Of a stretch of DNA of 64,000 bases, positions 61,327 to 64,000 are shown in pieces (positions within the stretch are counted from its first letter, which is position 1; every line of letters begins with the position of its first letter). The DNA lies in NCBI GenBank assembly GCA_022453515.1, contig JAJNNY010000010.1, positions 682,001 through 746,000 on the forward strand. Reading direction: 5' to 3'. The notes beneath the pieces are model-generated. The model was not told where the DNA came from. It made no database searches and saw only the letters and a program-made list of their open reading frames with translations. Both the position numbers and the translations under genes were made by a program. Source of the stretch: Astrocystis sublimbata (taxonomy: Eukaryota; Ascomycota; Sordariomycetes; Xylariales; Xylariaceae).

Positions 61327-61605
61327 ATGAAGGGTGACTGCACTTGCTCTGGTGGTGACGGATGTAAGTCAAACTAAAATCCAGCTTCAATTTTCTCACC
61401 TCTCTGTTGAGCAAGTTACCCCGCTATCGCGCGCGGCCGAGAACACCCCCGGCCCTTGCTTGTTCCTTTGATCCTTTTTCACTTATAACGAAGCGACGTT
61501 CCGCCCAAACACATATTATAAGGGTCCAGTCCAGTATCAGTGAATTTGTTGCTAATCACTCTCCCATTAGGCACTTGCGGCTCCGGCTGCTCTTGCGGCA
61601 AATAA
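61327..61605 (+). CDS. Short fungal metallothionein (23 residues)
   Basis: Cys-rich metal-binding peptide that chelates copper or other soft metals in the cytosol. Exon 1, 61327-61363, encodes MKGDCTCSGGDG and ends one base into a Cys codon. A GTAAGT...TTAG intron of 207 nt (61364-61570) follows. Exon 2, 61571-61605, encodes CTCGSGCSCGK and a TAA. The joined peptide has six Cys in C-x-C pairs, close to the Neurospora crassa copper metallothionein, which has seven Cys and also starts with GDC. Context around the ATG (CAAAATG) and the upstream TATA box and CT-rich leader support a real, highly expressed gene. The gene is too small for ordinary gene finders and could easily be missed. One Cys fewer than the Neurospora peptide may change metal stoichiometry. 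Confidence 0.9.
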
Positions 61606-61992
61606 GCGACTGGTTTGAGATCCTCGGTTCCACCACCATCTCATCTACACGCCAACAAACCTACAATCAATCAATCAATTAATTTCGACTTTCGCCACGA
61701 GATACACCTAGTAGCCTTGAAACCATGGGTTCGAAAACATTCCTAGATTTGGGGGTTGAGGTGGAGGAAACGGATCGTTGATTTAAGGTCTTGCGAGGGT
61801 TTTCGATAGACAGCACTTCTTTTGCTTTCTTCCAGATTCACTCATTAATCAATACAAAACAGTCCTTACAATTATACTTTCTTCATGCTATGCTGTGATA
61901 TGATTTGTGCTATGCCTGTGAAGACGCTGAAATTTGATGAGAGTTGCCACCACAATATGACAACACGATGCAGTTTGTTCGGAGGTTATTCC
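61606..61992. other. 3' flanks of convergent metallothionein and nucleolar-protein genes
   Basis: About 390 bases between two stop codons, holding the 3' UTRs of both convergent genes. No other element seen. Confidence 0.5.
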
Positions 61993-63726
61993 TCAAATGG
62001 CACGCTCCGCTCTGGCCTTGTTATCCCTATACCTCTTCTCCTTGGCTGCCGACTTCCTCCTCTTCCTCCAGGCGCGGTTGAGATCTCCCCTGCTATCCCA
62101 GAACTGCTTCTGGAAATCGCTGCCAGGTGCCTGACTCGTCGACCCACCAGCAGCGACCCCGTCCGCCATGTCGGCATCTTCGTCTTCCTGTTCCTGTTCC
62201 TGCTCCTCCTCAACGTCCTTTAACCCTTCGACGTCGTCTTCCTCACCCTCATCAGCGCCCGAGCCTTGCGACCAGAAGTTGAAGGAACGGCTAGGGTGCG
62301 CGGTGTCGGGTGTTGGCGCAGCGCTTCGAGTGCTCCTAAACTCGAACTCCTGCTTAGAGAATGGTGTCATGGGGGCCTGGCTGGTAGGCGCCATCGATGA
62401 ACCATCTTCTTCGATATCATCTTCGTTGCCGAAGAAGCTGAAGGGCTGAGCCTCGGAATCAGCTTTGGGCGTAGTGTCTCCTTGTGGTCGCTTGTATAAG
62501 GCCTCGAGGGGGTGGATCTTCTTCGCGGGCGTGTTCGGTGGTATTTGAATAGAGAGACTCGTCATGGAGCCGGAAGACTTGGGTCTTGCGGACTCGGATT
62601 TTGCGGTGGCGACGGGACTGCTCAGGGCTGCAGTGTCGACTTTGAGCTTCTTAGGTGTAACTAGTGTGTCTTGTTCTTCATCTGAACTCTCGGAATCTGA
62701 GCCGGAACTGGAAGTGTCATCATCGTCGGAGGATGTGCCACTACTACTGGTCTCATCGTCATCCTCGTCGACAACCTCTTTCTGAGGAGTAGGTGCCGCC
62801 TTCTGAGGCTTAGGACGCGCTGGTTGCGGTATGCCTTCTGGCCGTCTCTTCGACTTCACCGGTTCCACGACCTTCCCGTCACTATCGACCCAGCCAACAC
62901 CATCTGTGAAAATAGTCGCCTCGGTCGTAGCCTGAGTGGAGGTGGACTTGAGGAACGTCGGGTATTTGGTTGTCTTTGCGAACTCGTGCACTACGACCTC
63001 GCGATCGCTCTTTCGCTTCCGTTTCTTCGGGGTCGTCGAGGCCCCCTCGTCGGTCTCTGCGAATTCTTTAGGAGGAGCGCCGGTGTTGGGGAGTTTGGTC
63101 TTGAATAGGCACTCGGGCTCATCGGTGTATTTGGACCGGATGGTGGCGTGTTTCTTGTCTTTCTTTTTCTTCTTGTCCTTCCTGTCGCTGCTCTCGTCAT
63201 GCTCCCGAGATTTGCCATCCTTCTTATCCTGCTGGTCCTTCTTGGCCTTTTTGCGCTTCTTTTCAATTATCTCTTGCTCGGTAGTGGTCCAGCCGCGCTT
63301 GATCTTGCGATCGTCGAGACGCACCCCTTCGATAACATCAGCTTCACGCTTCCGCTTCTTGTCTTTCTTCTTCTTCTCCTTCTTAGACTCTCCGTTGTCG
63401 GAATCGGGTGTCGGCTCAGGTATGGACTCAGGGCGGGCCGTCTCAATGCGTACTTTGGAGCCCTTGAGAACAGCGCCGTTCAGCTTCTTTTTGAGTTTGT
63501 CGGCGTCCATGGTGGGCAGATCTACAAAGCCGAAGCGCTTCTCGGGAAATGTCTCAACGGTATGGTAGGAGATATTGCGCGCGTGTGGAAGGACAGACGA
63601 GGGGATGACGATAGTTCGCAGCGACTCGTCGAAGGGCGTGATGTGCAGCCTGGTATATGGTGTCTCTGATTCGGACATGGGCGCTGTTGCTGGACCTTCA
63701 GCAGACTCGATCGGCACCGACACCAT
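61993..63726 (-). CDS. Lysine-rich nucleolar-type protein with N-terminal RRM-like fold
   Basis: Single-exon protein of 577 residues. Residues about 25-100 look like an RNA-recognition-motif fold (TRLHITPFDESLRTIVIPSS, RFGFVDLPTMDADKLKKKLNG, GSKVRIETARP). Long Lys-rich basic blocks (KKEKKKKDKKRKR, KKKKKDKKH), serving as nuclear/nucleolar targeting, and acidic Ser/Glu/Asp runs (DEDDDETSSSGTSSDDDDTSSSGSDSE) alternate, as in Nop8/NOL8- and SRP40-type nucleolar proteins. The C-terminus FWDSRGDLNRAWRKRRKSAAKEKRYR resembles the Nop8/NOL8 tail. A role in 60S ribosome assembly is inferred from that likeness, not shown. An internal ATG 16 codons later (MSESETPYTRLHI) could be the true start. Confidence 0.85.
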   Translation of the reverse strand: MVSVPIESAEGPATAPMSESETPYTRLHITPFDESLRTIVIPSSVLPHARNISYHTVETFPEKRFGFVDLPTMDADKLKKKLNGAVLKGSKVRIETARPESIPEPTPDSDNGESKKEKKKKDKKRKREADVIEGVRLDDRKIKRGWTTTEQEIIEKKRKKAKKDQQDKKDGKSREHDESSDRKDKKKKKDKKHATIRSKYTDEPECLFKTKLPNTGAPPKEFAETDEGASTTPKKRKRKSDREVVVHEFAKTTKYPTFLKSTSTQATTEATIFTDGVGWVDSDGKVVEPVKSKRRPEGIPQPARPKPQKAAPTPQKEVVDEDDDETSSSGTSSDDDDTSSSGSDSESSDEEQDTLVTPKKLKVDTAALSSPVATAKSESARPKSSGSMTSLSIQIPPNTPAKKIHPLEALYKRPQGDTTPKADSEAQPFSFFGNEDDIEEDGSSMAPTSQAPMTPFSKQEFEFRSTRSAAPTPDTAHPSRSFNFWSQGSGADEGEEDDVEGLKDVEEEQEQEQEDEDADMADGVAAGGSTSQAPGSDFQKQFWDSRGDLNRAWRKRRKSAAKEKRYRDNKARAERAI

Positions 63727-64000
63727 ACCTTGTCAATGCGACGCAGAGTAGATGGCAGACAAGACTGATAGACATAAAAGCCGAAACGGTCGTCGAAAGG
63801 GTTCGCGCGCGCAATGCTGCTGTCGAACCGTCGACTGCGAGCGGCTAAGGGAGAAAAAAAGAAAAGGGAAGCTCCAGGACAGGGATCCCGTTAATTAGTG
63901 TCGATAGTTGAGTCTGGCGTTGTCTAGGTGCCTCCGCTCTAGGTTCCATCTAGGCCCCCTCGGCCCCCTTCAACCACCACCAGCAGGAGCTCTCGCAGGT
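63727..64000. other. Upstream flank of the nucleolar-protein gene
   Basis: Promoter and 5' UTR region cut by the window end. No further gene is visible. Confidence 0.5.

Noticed and set aside
62936..63568. 210-codon Ser/Leu/Phe-rich open frame on the plus strand
   Set aside because: It is the complement of the Lys-rich nucleolar protein; Lys codons read backwards give Phe/Leu runs, not a real membrane protein.

Overview
The window is nuclear DNA of a filamentous ascomycete (Pezizomycotina). Genes are split by short GT-AG introns, mostly 45-200 nt, often with CTRAC-like branch points. Each family is fungal or typical of fungi: GH2 beta-galactosidase, HET-domain protein, Zn(II)2Cys6 regulator, FRE-type reductase, short copper-type metallothionein, Hsp90 co-chaperone Aha1 and meiotic helicase Mer3/Hfm1. 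Intergenic DNA is rich in ACCTACCT/AGGTAGGT tracts. I saw no tRNA, rRNA, CRISPR or bacterial operon structure. All gene models are read from sequence alone. I joined exons by splice signals, reading phase and family continuity.

Layout. 1.2-2.8 kb: nucleotide-sugar (UDP-galactose type) transporter (+). 3.9-8.9 kb: Mer3/Hfm1 helicase (+), with an in-frame TAG followed by 133 more open codons. 9.3-10.7 kb: thermolysin-family (M4, protealysin-like) metalloprotease without signal peptide (-). 12.9-14.1 kb: secreted pectate lyase PL1 (-). 16.0-16.8 kb: small secreted protein (+). 17.0-20.4 kb: intracellular-type GH2 beta-galactosidase (-), divergent from a lactose/hexose permease-like MFS gene at 22.8-25.3 kb (+). 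The permease has an in-frame TGA and a last junction that does not close in frame. The 2.4 kb between them holds a 343-bp MITE-like element and a second inverted repeat. 26.0-27.2 kb: Aha1 (-). 28.2-29.7 kb: Old Yellow Enzyme family oxidoreductase (-). 32.4-34.7 kb: ferric reductase (+). 34.8-37.1 kb: HET-domain protein (-). 40.4-44.0 kb: large proline-rich protein of unknown function (+). 45.1-46.9 kb: Zn2Cys6 regulator (+), followed by a beta-lactamase-like serine hydrolase at 47.4-49.1 kb (+). 49.5-53.2 kb: multi-exon subtilisin-like secreted protease (-). 53.2-59.3 kb: gene-poor, with a coding remnant and two possible small membrane-protein genes (-). 59.3-61.3 kb: GC-rich, with a 20-G run and a triplicated 15-mer. 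61.3-61.6 kb: a 23-residue metallothionein split by a 207-nt intron (+). 62.0-63.7 kb: lysine-rich nucleolar-type protein (-).

How the parts work together. The beta-galactosidase/permease pair has the divergent arrangement known for bgaD/lacpA in Aspergillus nidulans, so it reads as a lactose or galactoside uptake-and-hydrolysis module. Here the transporter looks broken, which would leave the enzyme without its partner. The pectate lyase, M4 protease, subtilisin and small secreted protein suit a plant-associated or saprotrophic life. The regulator and the beta-lactamase-like hydrolase are adjacent on the same strand and could be co-regulated. No other secondary-metabolite backbone gene is visible in the window.
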